Part shown: positions 29,487 through 40,800 of the stretch, in pieces | How positions within the stretch are numbered: position 1 is the first letter of the stretch | Layout of the letters: every line of letters begins with the position of its first letter | Assembly (NCBI GenBank): GCA_030267565.1 | Contig: BRXU01000006.1 | Location: forward strand, 4,700,001-4,764,000 | Source of the DNA: Pleodorina starrii | Lineage: Eukaryota; Chlorophyta; Chlorophyceae; Chlamydomonadales; Volvocaceae | Length of the DNA stretch: 64,000 bases | Direction of reading: 5' to 3' | Program-made: the position numbers and the translations under genes | Notes under the pieces: generated by a model | What the model was told of the DNA's origin: nothing | Databases searched by the model: none | The model's input: the letters and a program-made list of their open reading frames with translations, nothing else

Positions 29487-30654
29487 GGGCGGGGCCCCAG
29501 CGCGAAGCGCCCAGGGGGGCCCCGCCCTGTAGGATTGCCCATGTCCGTGGGTTCTGGGTTCTGGGTTCTGGGTTCTGGGTTCTGGGTAATTGGACAAGTG
29601 CAGACTTTCGGCCAACGGAAAGGCTGCATAAGTAAAAGATTACATTCTTTATTGCACGGTAAATTTATTATTGGAACCCAACATCGCATGAGTACAAACC
29701 AGTTTGGCAGTCTCCATGGACCGAGGCCGAGGTCAAACCATCACCTCTCGGCCTATAATTAATTCCAGAAGAGTCATCGTTCCTTAAGGTGGAATTCTGA
29801 CATGACGGCGTGAAATGAATCTTCGTTTCGGCAAGCAACCAACTATGTTTGCATTGCGAACATTCTTCCCGCGACCACACCACAGCAGCTCTGCTAGCCG
29901 GTCCGATCGTCTTGACGCATATTGCTATTACAAAGGTTGCAAGGAGCAAACCATGAGGGGCAAACTGCTGGTTGTTGGACGCCAAGCCGCCGATGCACGC
30001 ACGATGCAGCCCTATGCAGCGGTCTTCTGCGGGCCGCCCAACAAGTCCAGTCGGCAACCTAGGGGATGGACTTCTACATTCCCTGTCCTAATGTTATAGC
30101 AGTCAAGCCTCCTCTACGGCGAATACCTCAGTAGCGAAGCCTGTGCACTCTCGTCGGCAATTGCACGTCGTCGCTACCCTCGCAAACAGTTCCGCTGTCC
30201 TTCTATTGGCAAGTCAGCCTGCGTGATGTGTAAATGATACACTCCATGTCTACTGTCAAGTAACTTCAGCCAATGCGCTGGCCGGAAGAGTTACACAGTG
30301 CCGAGACGGCGCGCGATGCTAAACATGGGTCGGATTGCTGAAGCCGAAGGCATTTCAGATATAAAGCTCTGGCTGCCTATCAGCAGGAATGTCGATGCGA
30401 CACTCTCACAGTTGACGCCCTCGCCGCTCGTTTTGGAAATGCCGTATTTCGATCGATGCGCACATGCGCTCATGCACCCGACGGGATGACGCGCTTCGCG
30501 CGGCGCCGGCAGGCCTTGATAACGACTCGGCTAGCAGGCATTTCGGGAAAAAGCTCTGGCTGTCTATCAGCAGGAATGTCGACACTCTCACATTTCACGC
30601 CCTCGCCGCCCTAGCACTCAACTTAACCCGTACGGATTTAGTGGGGCCCCGCCC
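29487..30654. mobile_element. TIR-flanked 1.17-kb non-autonomous element in one palindrome arm
   Basis: The block starts and ends with a 13-bp inverted terminal repeat, GGGCGGGGCCCCA (29487-29499; complement at 30642-30654), flanked by TTTTT on both sides (29482-29486 and 30655-30659), a possible target duplication. It is absent from the otherwise matching position in the opposite arm (32434/32435), which serves as an empty-site reference, although that side also lacks about 31 bases. Inside are GGGTTCT repeats and two diverged copies of a roughly 80-bp segment (30343-30426 and 30531-30611). No transposase is seen. Confidence 0.6.
29546..29588 (+). repeat. GGGTTCT short tandem repeat
   Basis: Five uninterrupted 7-bp GGGTTCT units plus a partial one, inside the TIR-flanked element. 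It resembles telomere repeats in size and G content but differs from the green-algal TTTTAGGG and plant TTTAGGG types, and is too short and internal to be a telomere. Confidence 0.85.
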
Positions 30655-30690
30655 TTTTTCCGGCTTCAAGGAAGCCGACACCAACCCCTT

Positions 30691-31542
30691 GTCCAGCGGA
30701 CCCGTCGCGTGGCCGCGTTGCGTTGAGCGACTTCCCGTGAAGCGCTGCTTTCTCCGCGATGTGCTATCTGAACCCCGTGCGTGTAGACACCGCCGGTGCC
30801 GCGTGTTGTGTTTTTGCGTGTTGGTGCGAGCCGAGCAGCTTTCTCTGGCGTTTCAGCTGGGGGGGGAGTCAGCGCGAGGCTCACCCAACGAGCCGTTTAC
30901 GTCGTGTGTCGTGACAGCTGTCACGACACACTGCGTTATTGACACAGCGCGTCTATCTCGCTAGTTTTGCTGTTCTTGCCACTTTCGGGCAATTTTGTCA
31001 GTTACGGTTAGTTGGGCGGTTAGCACGCCGGAACGTGATCGTGCGACCGACCCAGGGCGCTTTCAGCCCGTATTGATTAGAGTTGTTGTAGTCATTATGT
31101 TGCATTACGTGCTTTTTGCCGTGCGGTATCGGGCAACAGCGCCTGCTTGTCGGAGGACTTCGTATGCAGATGTGGATACGTAGGCTCCAGGGTGGGTCCC
31201 TTGCTCGGGCCCCGCAGTCCCGGCTTTGAGCCGCTGCTCGCGCTTGCGCGAGCAGCGGTGAAAATAGTCTAAACAACAGCAGTCGCTGGCCAGTCGTCAA
31301 CTGGTTGTGGACCGTGACAACAAGCAAAGGAATAGCCTGCGCTTCGTGTCCACCTAGACCACCGCAATAACATTCGTCACTTGTAACCTCAATAGCTTTC
31401 TCTCGCCTTCAGCCATAGTCGTCCCTGTTGACCCTGGGCGCTCGCAGTCCGCGAGCGCGATCAGCTAGGGAGTGCGCCGTCCGGGACGCGCGCCGTTCAG
31501 CGCGTGTCCCCAGTTCTGGGCGCCGTCAACTCATCGCCAAAG
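30691..31542 (+). repeat. Inner arm (left) of the large palindrome, LTR-like
   Basis: These 852 bases match 31583-32434 in inverse orientation with no length difference (coordinates sum to 63125 throughout), leaving a 40-bp spacer at 31543-31582. The arm contains a G8 tract (AGCTGGGGGGGGAGT, ~30856) and a smaller palindrome, GTGTCGTGACAGCTGTCACGACAC, at about 30907-30944. Similar sequence near 34970-35220 suggests that this is LTR material of the neighbouring gypsy family. No gene is supported; mirrored 109-codon frames in the two arms are a by-product of the symmetry. Confidence 0.8.
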
Positions 31543-31582
31543 AGGCGGCAGCCCGTCCCAAGCTCCGCGGCCTCTTCATCGT

Positions 31583-32434
31583 CTTTGGCGATGAGTTGAC
31601 GGCGCCCAGAACTGGGGACACGCGCTGAACGGCGCGCGTCCCGGACGGCGCACTCCCTAGCTGATCGCGCTCGCGGACTGCGAGCGCCCAGGGTCAACAG
31701 GGACGACTATGGCTGAAGGCGAGAGAAAGCTATTGAGGTTACAAGTGACGAATGTTATTGCGGTGGTCTAGGTGGACACGAAGCGCAGGCTATTCCTTTG
31801 CTTGTTGTCACGGTCCACAACCAGTTGACGACTGGCCAGCGACTGCTGTTGTTTAGACTATTTTCACCGCTGCTCGCGCAAGCGCGAGCAGCGGCTCAAA
31901 GCCGGGACTGCGGGGCCCGAGCAAGGGACCCACCCTGGAGCCTACGTATCCACATCTGCATACGAAGTCCTCCGACAAGCAGGCGCTGTTGCCCGATACC
32001 GCACGGCAAAAAGCACGTAATGCAACATAATGACTACAACAACTCTAATCAATACGGGCTGAAAGCGCCCTGGGTCGGTCGCACGATCACGTTCCGGCGT
32101 GCTAACCGCCCAACTAACCGTAACTGACAAAATTGCCCGAAAGTGGCAAGAACAGCAAAACTAGCGAGATAGACGCGCTGTGTCAATAACGCAGTGTGTC
32201 GTGACAGCTGTCACGACACACGACGTAAACGGCTCGTTGGGTGAGCCTCGCGCTGACTCCCCCCCCCAGCTGAAACGCCAGAGAAAGCTGCTCGGCTCGC
32301 ACCAACACGCAAAAACACAACACGCGGCACCGGCGGTGTCTACACGCACGGGGTTCAGATAGCACATCGCGGAGAAAGCAGCGCTTCACGGGAAGTCGCT
32401 CAACGCAACGCGGCCACGCGACGGGTCCGCTGGA
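31583..32434 (-). repeat. Inner arm (right) of the large palindrome
   Basis: Reverse complement of 30691-31542. At its outer end the sequence passes directly into the inverted copy of the gypsy 3' region at 32435, without the TIR-flanked element present in the left arm. Confidence 0.85.
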
Positions 32435-34534
32435 AAATGCAGTGCTCGGCGGCCTAAACGACAGGTCCGCAACTACATGCTGCTGGGTTCAGCGTTCGTG
32501 AAACAAGCCATGCTACGGGCGAAGGCCCTCAGCTAACGCAGACTTGACGGTCTGCAGGCAGTTCGCTATGACGGGTTGAAACCCTCGAAAGAGACAAATG
32601 TCGCTGCAACAGAGATGGAAAGCAGGTTGCCCCCCCTGCTCGAAAATCCTACCCTTCGCCTTAACCCAACTGACTGGCTCGCAACCTCCCCGACAGCACT
32701 ACACCATCACCCATGGACCGTTCGCCTGGCCCTTGGCCCGTAGCAGCTGATCCCGAAGCCCCCGACTCGCGAAAACCACCAACCACACACACCTGCGGCC
32801 CCAAACCCCTTTCGGCAAGCCTAGGATCAGCGCCAACCTGCCCGCCTCCGTCAGGCTCCGCAGATAGCGGCGGCGCGCCTCATGCGCGTCGGTGACGTAG
32901 TGCGCCGCCACATGCATGGCGACTATGGGCGCGAACCTGGCGGCCAGCGGCAAGGCCAGATCAACCGCTGCCGCCCACGGCGAGGACACCACCGCGTCGA
33001 AAGGCCAAACGTCCTGAACTCGAAGGTAGAACCCCGGCTGCAGGGGGTCCTCATGCCTGTCAGCCACATGACCGTCGAACGGATCGTTGCTGAACACCCG
33101 GTATCCCTTCTGCTGCAACGCCCGCACCACTGCCCCCTTGCCCGCCCACGGGTCAAGCACTCCCGCACACAACCCGAAATCCACCGCCCGCACCAACGCC
33201 TCCACCTCATGGCCGTGCGCCTGGCGCGGCTCCGGGGTGAGCTCACCCGCCCGGGTGCTGCGCCGCAAGTGCGCCAAGCCTCGAGGCAGCAAGTTGACGA
33301 ACTTGGCCACTTGGCCGTCGGGGTACTCCGCTGCCGGAACGAGCTGGTCAAAAGCCGCTCGAGCTCCGGTCAGGCTGCCAAAATCCCAAATGTCCGGTAG
33401 CGCGCTGGTGCTGCCTGCAAGGCTGGTGCGCCGCCGTCGTGACGATGGTGATCCAGCACTCGACTCCGGCACGAGGTGCTTGCGAAGTGTCGCCATGGTC
33501 ATGCGCTCCACAGCGCCGTTGTCGTACGTGACCTCGTACTGCTGAGCACCGCTCCCTGGACCTAGGTAGCGGGCGACACCCTCACAAACGGCCGCAGAGA
33601 GAGTGACGGGATCCTTGACCCGCCGCCGCACGGCCCGCCTGTCCAGGGCTGCCGCCGCAGCTTGGCGGCGGCGCTGCTGCGCGTTGGGGAAGATGTTGGG
33701 CTGGGTCTCCGGCGCCGCTGGCACCGGCTTTGCGTCAATCTGCTCCACTGTGATCCCTGCCGCCGCACAGTCGGGGCAGACCCAAGTGCCACTGGGCACC
33801 TGGGTGAGCTGCGGCCGCAAGCAGTGCATGTGCCAGCCCGTGCCGCAGCCGTCACACAGCAGCATGACCTCCTCCTGATCCGGGAACCCACAAACCCCAC
33901 ACGCCAGATCCGCCGGCGGCACCGCCAGGCGCGGGTCCACGATGGGGTCGAGGTCCGGCAGGTGGCACGGCCGGAGCTGGCTGACATGCTCCGTGCCGCA
34001 GCGACAGCGCAGCGTGACGACACCGGCGGGACTGACCTGGACGACGCGTAGGACACTGTCCCGCGTCGGCGGCTGCAGGGTGCTGTTGCGATTGCGAGCC
34101 AGCACATACACGTAGTCGCCCGGCTCAAACCGCTCGATGCGAGGCTGATAACCCCCAGCCCTGACCCGCGCGTACCGCTGCGTGTCCCGGTGCTGAGCGA
34201 TGAGCAAATTGCCAGCGGCCTCCGGCATCAGCCGCTGGAAGAGCTCTGCCCGACGCGTCAGGTGGTCATAGAATTGCGTCTCGTTGGCAGGGTCCAGAGG
34301 CTCCGTCACCCGCTCGCGGACAGCAGGCGGGATGACCGGCTGCGCGCCGTACAGCAGCAGGTACGGCGAGTGCCCCGTTGAGGCCTGTGGGGAGCAGTTG
34401 TAGCCCAGTTGCAGCCACGGCAGGTAGTCGTCCCAATCCGCCGCGCTCCGCTGCTCCGCACAGTACTTCCGCAGCGCCTTCTTCGTGGTCTGGACGACCC
34501 GCTCAGCAGCACCGTCAGCTTGCGGATGATTGGG
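32435..34534 (-). pseudogene. Inverted, truncated second copy of the gypsy polyprotein 3' end
   Basis: Reverse-strand copy of 27376-29484. The coding part (32699-34534) starts in the integrase core just upstream of the catalytic Glu (NHPQADGAAE) and runs in frame through the PHD finger, Tudor-like segment and terminal methyltransferase-like domain to the same stop. Compared with the plus-strand copy it lacks three codons (RKE, near 33990) and has scattered substitutions, for example Arg for Gly in the DGRAV stretch. The 5' end is cut at 34534, after which the sequence is unrelated. It lacks RT, RNase H and most of integrase and so cannot act alone. Confidence 0.85.
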
Positions 34535-35223
34535 TCGTCCAGACGACCAGATGCGCTGATGGCACATCGGGTAGTGCTCCGCGCCCAAATATGGTAGGTG
34601 CGCCGGGGACAGACGTGCCCGACGCGATTGCAAATGGCGCGGCGATGAAAGGAGATGTCGGAGTGGTTGATCAGATCAGCGTATCGTAGCAGCAGCGAGC
34701 GAGCGAGCATTCAGTAACACAGCGTTTAGTGTTACAAGTCACAGCAGCGGGTGCGCCACCCGTGAGGCCGGTCCTTGCGACCTGACGATGTAGAACCGGC
34801 TCGTCGTCAGGGAGCTAGTTGTGAATACAAGCGCGACAGCTAGATATAACCAACCGTCTGCAATGAATGCGGCAAGTATTTCAACAAGCTGCTGCGATGA
34901 TCGCGAGCAGCTCCTAAATATCCCACAAAGTACGATAGCTCCAGAATCACATAACTAACCTCGCGAAATCCTAACCAACCGCCAAGTTCTTCTGCTTCTT
35001 AGTAACTACCAATGACTTCGGACAAACGGTGTCAAAGACGCAGTGTGTCGTGACAGCTGTCACGACACACTGCGTAACTGGCAGAACGCGTGCTGCCCTG
35101 AGCAACTCCCCCCCCAGCTGGAAGCCCCAAGCATTCGTCTGGGGGCTGAAGCTGCCAGTCACGCCAAACCGCCGCAAGCGTAAGAGGCACACAAAAAGCT
35201 ACGCAAAACGCTAAGAGTCACAC
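34535..35223. other. Non-coding LTR-like stretch with perfect palindrome
   Basis: No gene is seen. It includes a 36-bp perfect palindrome centred at about 35057 (CGCAGTGTGTCGTGACAG and its complement), shared with the inner arms of the large palindrome, and a C7-8 tract followed by CAGCTGG near 35107-35119 that mirrors the G-tract context in those arms. Read on the minus strand, this looks like a diverged LTR of the same family. Confidence 0.5.
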
Positions 35224-35736
35224 GTGCACGAAGTCTTCTATCGCAAGTGGTCCACAACGAGTCTGTACGGTGCGTCCGTACACCAAGCTGGCACACGCAA
35301 ATCGTTTGTTCACCAGAGCCAAGGGTTGCCCCCCCTGATCAATGTCCACACTCGCCAACCAAGCCAACCTGAGGGACTCAGCCTACAAATCACCCTACCA
35401 TATTTCAACAAGCTGGAGGAGACATCGGAGGAGGTTCGCCGCTCGCGCCGACTTGCTGGCCTTGGGCCATCGGCTGCTTCTTCGGAGTCTGAACAGACGT
35501 CTGAGGTGAATAGTGACGCTGAGAGTGCTGATTCTGCTTTGGACACTGCTGCTGGTGCTGACGCTGCTGCTGGTGCTGATTCGGGCTCTGAGTCCGGTTC
35601 CGTCGTAAGTGATTCTGATAGCGAAATGGCCGCGGAGCTTTCTACGAGTGGCATGCCCATTTTTATGGGCGGTGGCGCCAAGGCTTTGGCAGATTTCAAG
35701 ATAGGGCATAAGCGCATCGGCCGCGATAGGGCATAA
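35224..35736 (+). CDS. Hypothetical acidic Ser/Ala/Glu-rich fragment
   Basis: A 170-codon frame beginning with GTG and with no ATG until close to the end, so at best a fragment. It contains a basic patch (RRSRRLAGL) followed by an acidic serine-rich stretch (SESEQTSEVNSDAESADSAL, then Ala/Gly/Asp repeats). Basic RRSxRLAG motifs next to acidic tails occur in retroelement proteins, and the flanking LTR-like and purine-tract sequences support a retroelement remnant, but no domain is recognised. An ATG-initiated minus-strand frame (35310-35717) covers the same bases and I cannot exclude it. Confidence 0.3.
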   Translation: MHEVFYRKWSTTSLYGASVHQAGTRKSFVHQSQGLPPLINVHTRQPSQPEGLSLQITLPYFNKLEETSEEVRRSRRLAGLGPSAASSESEQTSEVNSDAESADSALDTAAGADAAAGADSGSESGSVVSDSDSEMAAELSTSGMPIFMGGGAKALADFKIGHKRIGRDRA

Positions 35737-35739
35737 GCG

Positions 35740-36345
35740 CATCAGCTCGGTGGAGTGGGGTGGGGCAAGCACTGCTGCACGGAAGCACCAGGCCTTCAGT
35801 ACAGTACAGTACAGCGCGCACACAACTGCTGTAATAAGGACGGCCCGGGGCGAGGGAAACACAACACAGGCAGGGCAGGGGAGGGAGGCAGGGTGGGGGC
35901 AAGTGAGGCGGGGTGGAGCGCCGCGGACCATGGAGCAAGGCACAGCGGAGCATCGGGCGGGGCGGCGTGGAGCATGAGGCGGGGCGAGGTGGGGCGGAGC
36001 ATGGGCCGGGGCGAAGCGGAGTGGGGCGGAGCATGGGGCGAGGCGGGGTGAAGCGGACCATGGGAGCGAGGCGGAGTGGTGCAAAGCATGGGGCATGGCG
36101 ACGTGGGGCGGGGCGGAACATGGGCTGAGGTGGGGTGGGACGGAGCATGGGGTGAGGCGGGGTGGGGCGGAGCATGGGGCGAGGCGGAGCGGGGCAGAGC
36201 ATGGGGCGAGGCGGGGCGCTGTGGAGCATACTGCAGAGCGGGCGGAGCATGGGATGGGGCGGGGTGGAGCATGGAGTGGAGTGGAGCAGGGTGGAGCATG
36301 CGGCGAGGTGGGCCGGGGCAGAGCATGGGGTGAGGCACAATGTGC
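35740..36345. repeat. Degenerate GC-rich minisatellite
   Basis: Loose repetition of GGAGCATGGGGCGAGGCGGGGTGG-like units of roughly 20-30 bases (given here as a consensus read by eye). It keeps several frames open on both strands; these have no domain content and are not genes. Confidence 0.75.
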
Positions 36346-37169
36346 TGCATGACCTTTCGGTTTCAGTTTCGGTTTCGGGAGCAGGGGCAGGCAGGGCAAA
36401 GGGCAGGGGGGGTAATAAGAACGGCTCGGGGCAAGGGGAACGCAACACAGGCAACGCAGGGGGGGCAGGGCAGGGGCAAGTCAGGGGCAGGGGCGGGGTG
36501 GGTGTGTTTGGAGGCATGCGGACTGGGGGTGACAGAACAAGCGGGGGCAAGGGCAAGGGGGGATGTGGATAACATGACGGGATGGGTGGGTGGCGGTGGA
36601 TTAGGCGGCGGGTGGGTCAGGGGCTGCGTGGTGCAGGGCGGAAGTAGGTGTGGACGAGGGGGAGGAGGTCAGGGTGCATGGAACGGCGGCCGACGTACAA
36701 GGCGTGTGGGTAGCCAGCAAGAGGGATACAGGCCGTGGAGGGTGCCACGACGTTGCGTGCAACAGAGGACAGTGGAAATGCCGAGATTATTGAGGGTGAA
36801 GAGGTCATCAACGAAGCGGGAGGTGAAGTGAAAGCGGGTGAAGCGAAAGCGGTGGGCACGACACGCGCATGACTGCTGTCGGTGATGTGATACACGCCTG
36901 GGGAGCATGGGGCGGAACGGCACGGAGCATGGGGCGGGGCGACGCGGACTGCAAGAGTCCCCCTTCGGCTGTCCGCCCTGCTTGCCCCGCTGCACGGAAG
37001 CGCCGGGTCTTCATGAACGGTAGTATGCAGCATGCATAACAGGCGGGCGGAGCATCGATGCAGCCAGGTGGAGTGAGGCAGAGCATGGGGTGAGGCGGGC
37101 TGCGAGCTGGGCCAGCAGTATGATGGAGCATGAGGCCCAGCGGCGCGGAGCATGGGGCACGCATGGGCT
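36346..37169. other. Repeat-rich spacer with possible Penelope-like RT remnant
   Basis: Mostly GC-rich simple sequence with a short GGTTTCGG-type stretch at 36356-36385. On the minus strand at about 36780-36860 the motif RFVDDLFTLNN followed by LHGLYPS resembles the RT motif C region of Penelope-like elements (R-(F/Y)-(V/I)-DD...N-N, then G-(I/L)-YP). The surrounding frame is short and has no other RT motifs, so this would be a decayed fragment. Confidence 0.3.
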
Positions 37170-37253
37170 GGTTTCGGTTTTGGTTTCGGTTTCGGTTTCG
37201 GTTTCGGTTTCGGTTTCGGTTTCGGTTTCGGTTTCGGTTTCGGTTTCGGTTGC
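37170..37253 (+). repeat. GGTTTC hexamer repeat
   Basis: About 13 GGTTTC units with one GGTTTT variant near the start. It follows GC-rich minisatellite and precedes a 52-bp fragment of the palindromic satellite (37374-37425). Not a known telomere type for green algae. Confidence 0.85.
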
Positions 37254-37425
37254 AGTTGCGAGGTTCTGATTGCAGTTGCGGGGTGGAGCATGGAACGGGG
37301 CGGGGCGTAGTGTGTGGCAGTACCGATGGCGAAGGGATTTGCTAAGCGAGCCCAAAGGGCGAGCCGAAGGCCAGTCAAAGTGGGCGCGCGCTGTGGTGCG
37401 CGCACCGGCAATTGTGCTGGTCGAC

Positions 37426-37838
37426 CATCCCCTAGGAAGTGCCTGAGAGTTAGGGCACTGAATTGGTGTCCAAGAGGTCACCAGTTCGATTCCGGCCTTC
37501 GCAGAGGGCTGGGTGGCCGATGGGGGCCCTGGTGTGGGAACAAACAGTAGGTGATCGCATGGCTCTTTAGCCATGTCCCAGTCCCCTGCACTGGTAGGAC
37601 TCATCACGGTTGAATGTTTAACGATGATGTGTCTGGCATGTCTGGGAAGAATGCGTGCGGGTCCCCAGATGTGATCCGAGTGAGACGGAGTCCAGACACT
37701 AAGTGGGTGGGAGAAGCTACCCATCTTAGTCAAACAGGCGGTCACCGCGGTAATGGGCTGTACCCGCCGATGAGGCATCAGTCTGTTCCCTTAACCCACG
37801 CAAGGGCTTACGGTCCAGCGTAATACTTTCTTTCTTTC
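37426..37838 (+). mobile_element. tRNA-derived SINE with TTTC tail
   Basis: A 413-bp insertion in satellite DNA with an 11-bp target-site duplication (TGCTGGTCGAC, 37415-37425 and 37839-37849). The 5' part is tRNA-like: a D-arm/A-box-like stretch (CCTGAGAGTTAGGGCAC, near 37442) and a clear B box (CCAGTTCGATTCCGG, near 37480). A 300-bp body follows and the 3' end is TAATACTTTCTTTCTTTC. It should be transcribed by RNA polymerase III from the internal boxes and mobilised by a LINE in trans. The tail does not match the ends of either LINE in this window, so its partner is probably elsewhere. Confidence 0.82.
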
Positions 37839-40800
37839 TGCTGGTCGACTGCATGGGACCTGTCGTACGCCTGAGTGGCGGCCACTCAGGCGTACGACAG
37901 GTCCCACTCGCACTAAAGGATTTGTTTTGCTCGTGATACTGTTTCCTTTGAACTTTCTTTGACAAAACCATAACTTTTACCTTTATTCGTTTTTCTTTGG
38001 CAATGTTAGGCGGTTGGCAATTGTGCTGGTCGACTGCATGGGACCTGTCGTACGCCTGAGTGGCGGCCTCTCAGGCGTACGACAGGTCCCACTCGTTCTA
38101 AAGGATTTGTTTTGCTTGGCCTTGGTGTGTGATAATGTTTCCTTTGAACTTTCTTGACACCGTAACTACGGTCATGACCGTGCTCGAGCACGGTCCCCAA
38201 TAAATACCGCCACTACGGTCAAGACCGTGCTCAGCATGCTCGAGCGTGCTCAGCTACGCCAGTGAAGATTTAGCCTGCCAAAATGCAGTGGTAAAGTTTC
38301 TATAGCTGTGTCTAGCAACGCAGAGCACGGTGTCAAAGTGAGCGCTTCCCTGTGGCGCGCGCGCCGGCAATTGTGCTGGTCGACTGCATGGGACCTGTTG
38401 TACACCTGAGTGGCGGCCACTCAGGCGTACGACAGGTCCCACTCGCACTGAAGGATTTGTTGTGCTCGGCCTTGGTGCGTAATACTGTTTCCTTTGACCT
38501 TTCTTTGGCAAGACCATAACTTAGACCTTTATTCGTTTTTTTGGCAATGTTAGGCGGTTGGCAATTGTGCTGGTCGACTGCATGGGACCTGTCGTACGCC
38601 TGAGTGGCGGCCACTCAGGCGTACGACAGGTCCCACTCGCACTAAAGGATTTGTTTTGCTCGGCCTTGGTGTGTGATACTGTTTCCTTTGAACTTTCTTG
38701 ACACCGTAACTACGGTCATGACCGTGCTCGAGCACGGTCCCCAATAAATACCGCCACTACGGTCAAGACCGTGCTCAGCATGCTCGAGCGTGCTCAGCCA
38801 CGCCAGTGCAGATTTAGCCTGCCAAAATGCAGTGGTAAAGTTTCTATAGCTGTGTCTAGCAACGCAGAGCACGGTGTCAAAGTGGGCGCTTCCCTGTGGC
38901 GCGCGCGCCGGCAATTGTGCTGGTCGACTGCATGGGACCTGTCGTACGCCTGAGTGGCGGCCACTCAGGCGTACGACAGGTCCCACTCGCACTAAAGGAT
39001 TTGTTTTGCTCGGCCTTGGTGTGTGATACTGTTTCCTTTGAACTTTCTTGACACCGTAACTACGGTCATGACCGTGCTCGAGCACGGTCCCCAATAAATA
39101 CCGCCACTACGGTCAAGACCGTGCTCAGCATGCTCGAGCGTGCTCAGCCACGCCAGTGCAGATTTAGCCTGCCAAAATGCAGTGGTAAAGTTTCTATAGC
39201 TGTGTCTAGCAACGCAGAGCACGGTGTCAAAGTGGGCGCTTCCCTGTGGCGCGCGCGCCGACAATTGTGCTGGTCGACTGCATGGGACCTGTTGTACACC
39301 TGAGTGGCGGCCACTCAGGCGTACGACAGGTCCCACTCGCACTAAAGGATTTGTTTTGCTCGACCTTGGTGTGTGATACTGTTTCCTTTGAACTTTCTAT
39401 GACAAAACCATAACTTATAACTTTATTCGTTTTTCTTTGGCAATGTTAGGCGGTTGGCAATTGTGCTGGTCGACTGCATGGAACCTGTCGTACACCTGAG
39501 TGGCGGCCACTCAGGCGTACGACAGGTCCCACTCGTTCTAAAGGATTTGTTTTGCTTGGCCTTGGTGTGTGATAATGTTTCCTTTGAACTTTCTTGACAC
39601 CGTAACTACGGTCATGACCGTGCTCGAGCACGGTCCCCAATAAATACCGCCACTACGGTCAAGGCCGTGCTCAGCATGCTCGAGCGTGCTCAGCCACGCC
39701 AGTGAAGATTTAGCCTGCCAAAATGCAATGGTAAAGTTTCTATAGCTGTGTCTAGCAACGCAGAGCACGGTGTCAAAGTGGGCGCTTCCCTGTGGCGCGC
39801 GCGCCGGCAATTGTGCTGGTCGACTGCATGGGACCTGTCGTACGCGTGAGTGGCGGCCACTCAGGCGTACGACAGGCCCCACTCGCACTAAAGGATTTGT
39901 TTTGCTCGGCCTTGGTGTGTGATACTGTTTCCTTTGAACTTTCTTTGGCAAAACCATAACTTATAACTTTATTCGTTTTTCTTTGGCAATGTTAGGCGGT
40001 TGGCAATTGTGCTGGTCGACTGCATGGAACCTGTCGTACGCGTGAGTGGCGGCCACTCAGGCGTACGACAGGTCCCACTCGTTCTAATGGATTTGTTTTG
40101 CTCGGCCTTGGTGTGTGATACTGTTTCCTTTGAACTTTCTTGACACCGTAACTACGGTCATGACCGTGCTCGAGCACGGTCCCCAATAAATACCGCCACT
40201 ACGGTCAAGACCGTGCTCAGCATGCTCGAGCGTGCTCAGCCACGCCAGTGAAGATTTAGCCTGCCAAAATGCAATGGTAAAGTTTCTATAGCTGTGTCTA
40301 GCAACGCAGAGCACGGTGTCAAAGTGGGCGCTTCCCTGTGGCGCGCGCGCCGGCAATTGTGCTGGTCGACTGCATGGGACCTGTTGTACACCTGAGTGGC
40401 GGCCACTCAGGCGTACGACAGGTCCCACTCGCACTAAAGGATTTGTTGTGCTCGGCCTTGGTGCGTAATACTGTTTCCTTTGAACTTTATTTGGCAAAAC
40501 CATAACTTATACCTTTATTCGTTTTTTTGGCAATGTTAGGCGGTTGGCAATTGTGCTGGTCGACTGCATGGGACCTGTCGTACACCTGAGTGGCGGCCAC
40601 TCAGGCGTACGACAGGTCCCACTCGTTCTAAAGGATTTGTTTTGCTCGGCCTTGGTGTGTGATACTGTTTCCTTTGAACTTTCTTGACACCGTAACTACT
40701 ACGGTCATGACCGTGCTCGAGCACGGTCCCCAATAAATACCGCCACTACGGTCAAGACCGTGCTCAGCATGCTCGAGCGTGCTCAGCCACGCCAGTGCAG

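Noticed and set aside
29546..29588. GGGTTCT repeats as a telomere or interstitial telomere
   Set aside because: Only five units, inside a transposable element, and not the green-algal or plant telomere sequence.
30998..31327. 109-codon frames mirrored in both inner palindrome arms
   Set aside because: Identical by symmetry and without domain content; probably non-coding LTR-like sequence.
35740..36575. Pro/Ala/His-rich frames of up to 334 codons in the GC-rich minisatellite
   Set aside because: Repetitive composition follows the DNA repeat in every frame; no protein signature.
37170..37253. GGTTTC repeats as telomere
   Set aside because: Hexamer without the expected green-algal TTTTAGGG pattern, internal and short; treated as a microsatellite.
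37440..37510. Functional tRNA gene
   Set aside because: The A-box region and anticodon arm do not fold into a complete cloverleaf, and the sequence continues into a SINE body with TTTC tail and flanking duplication.
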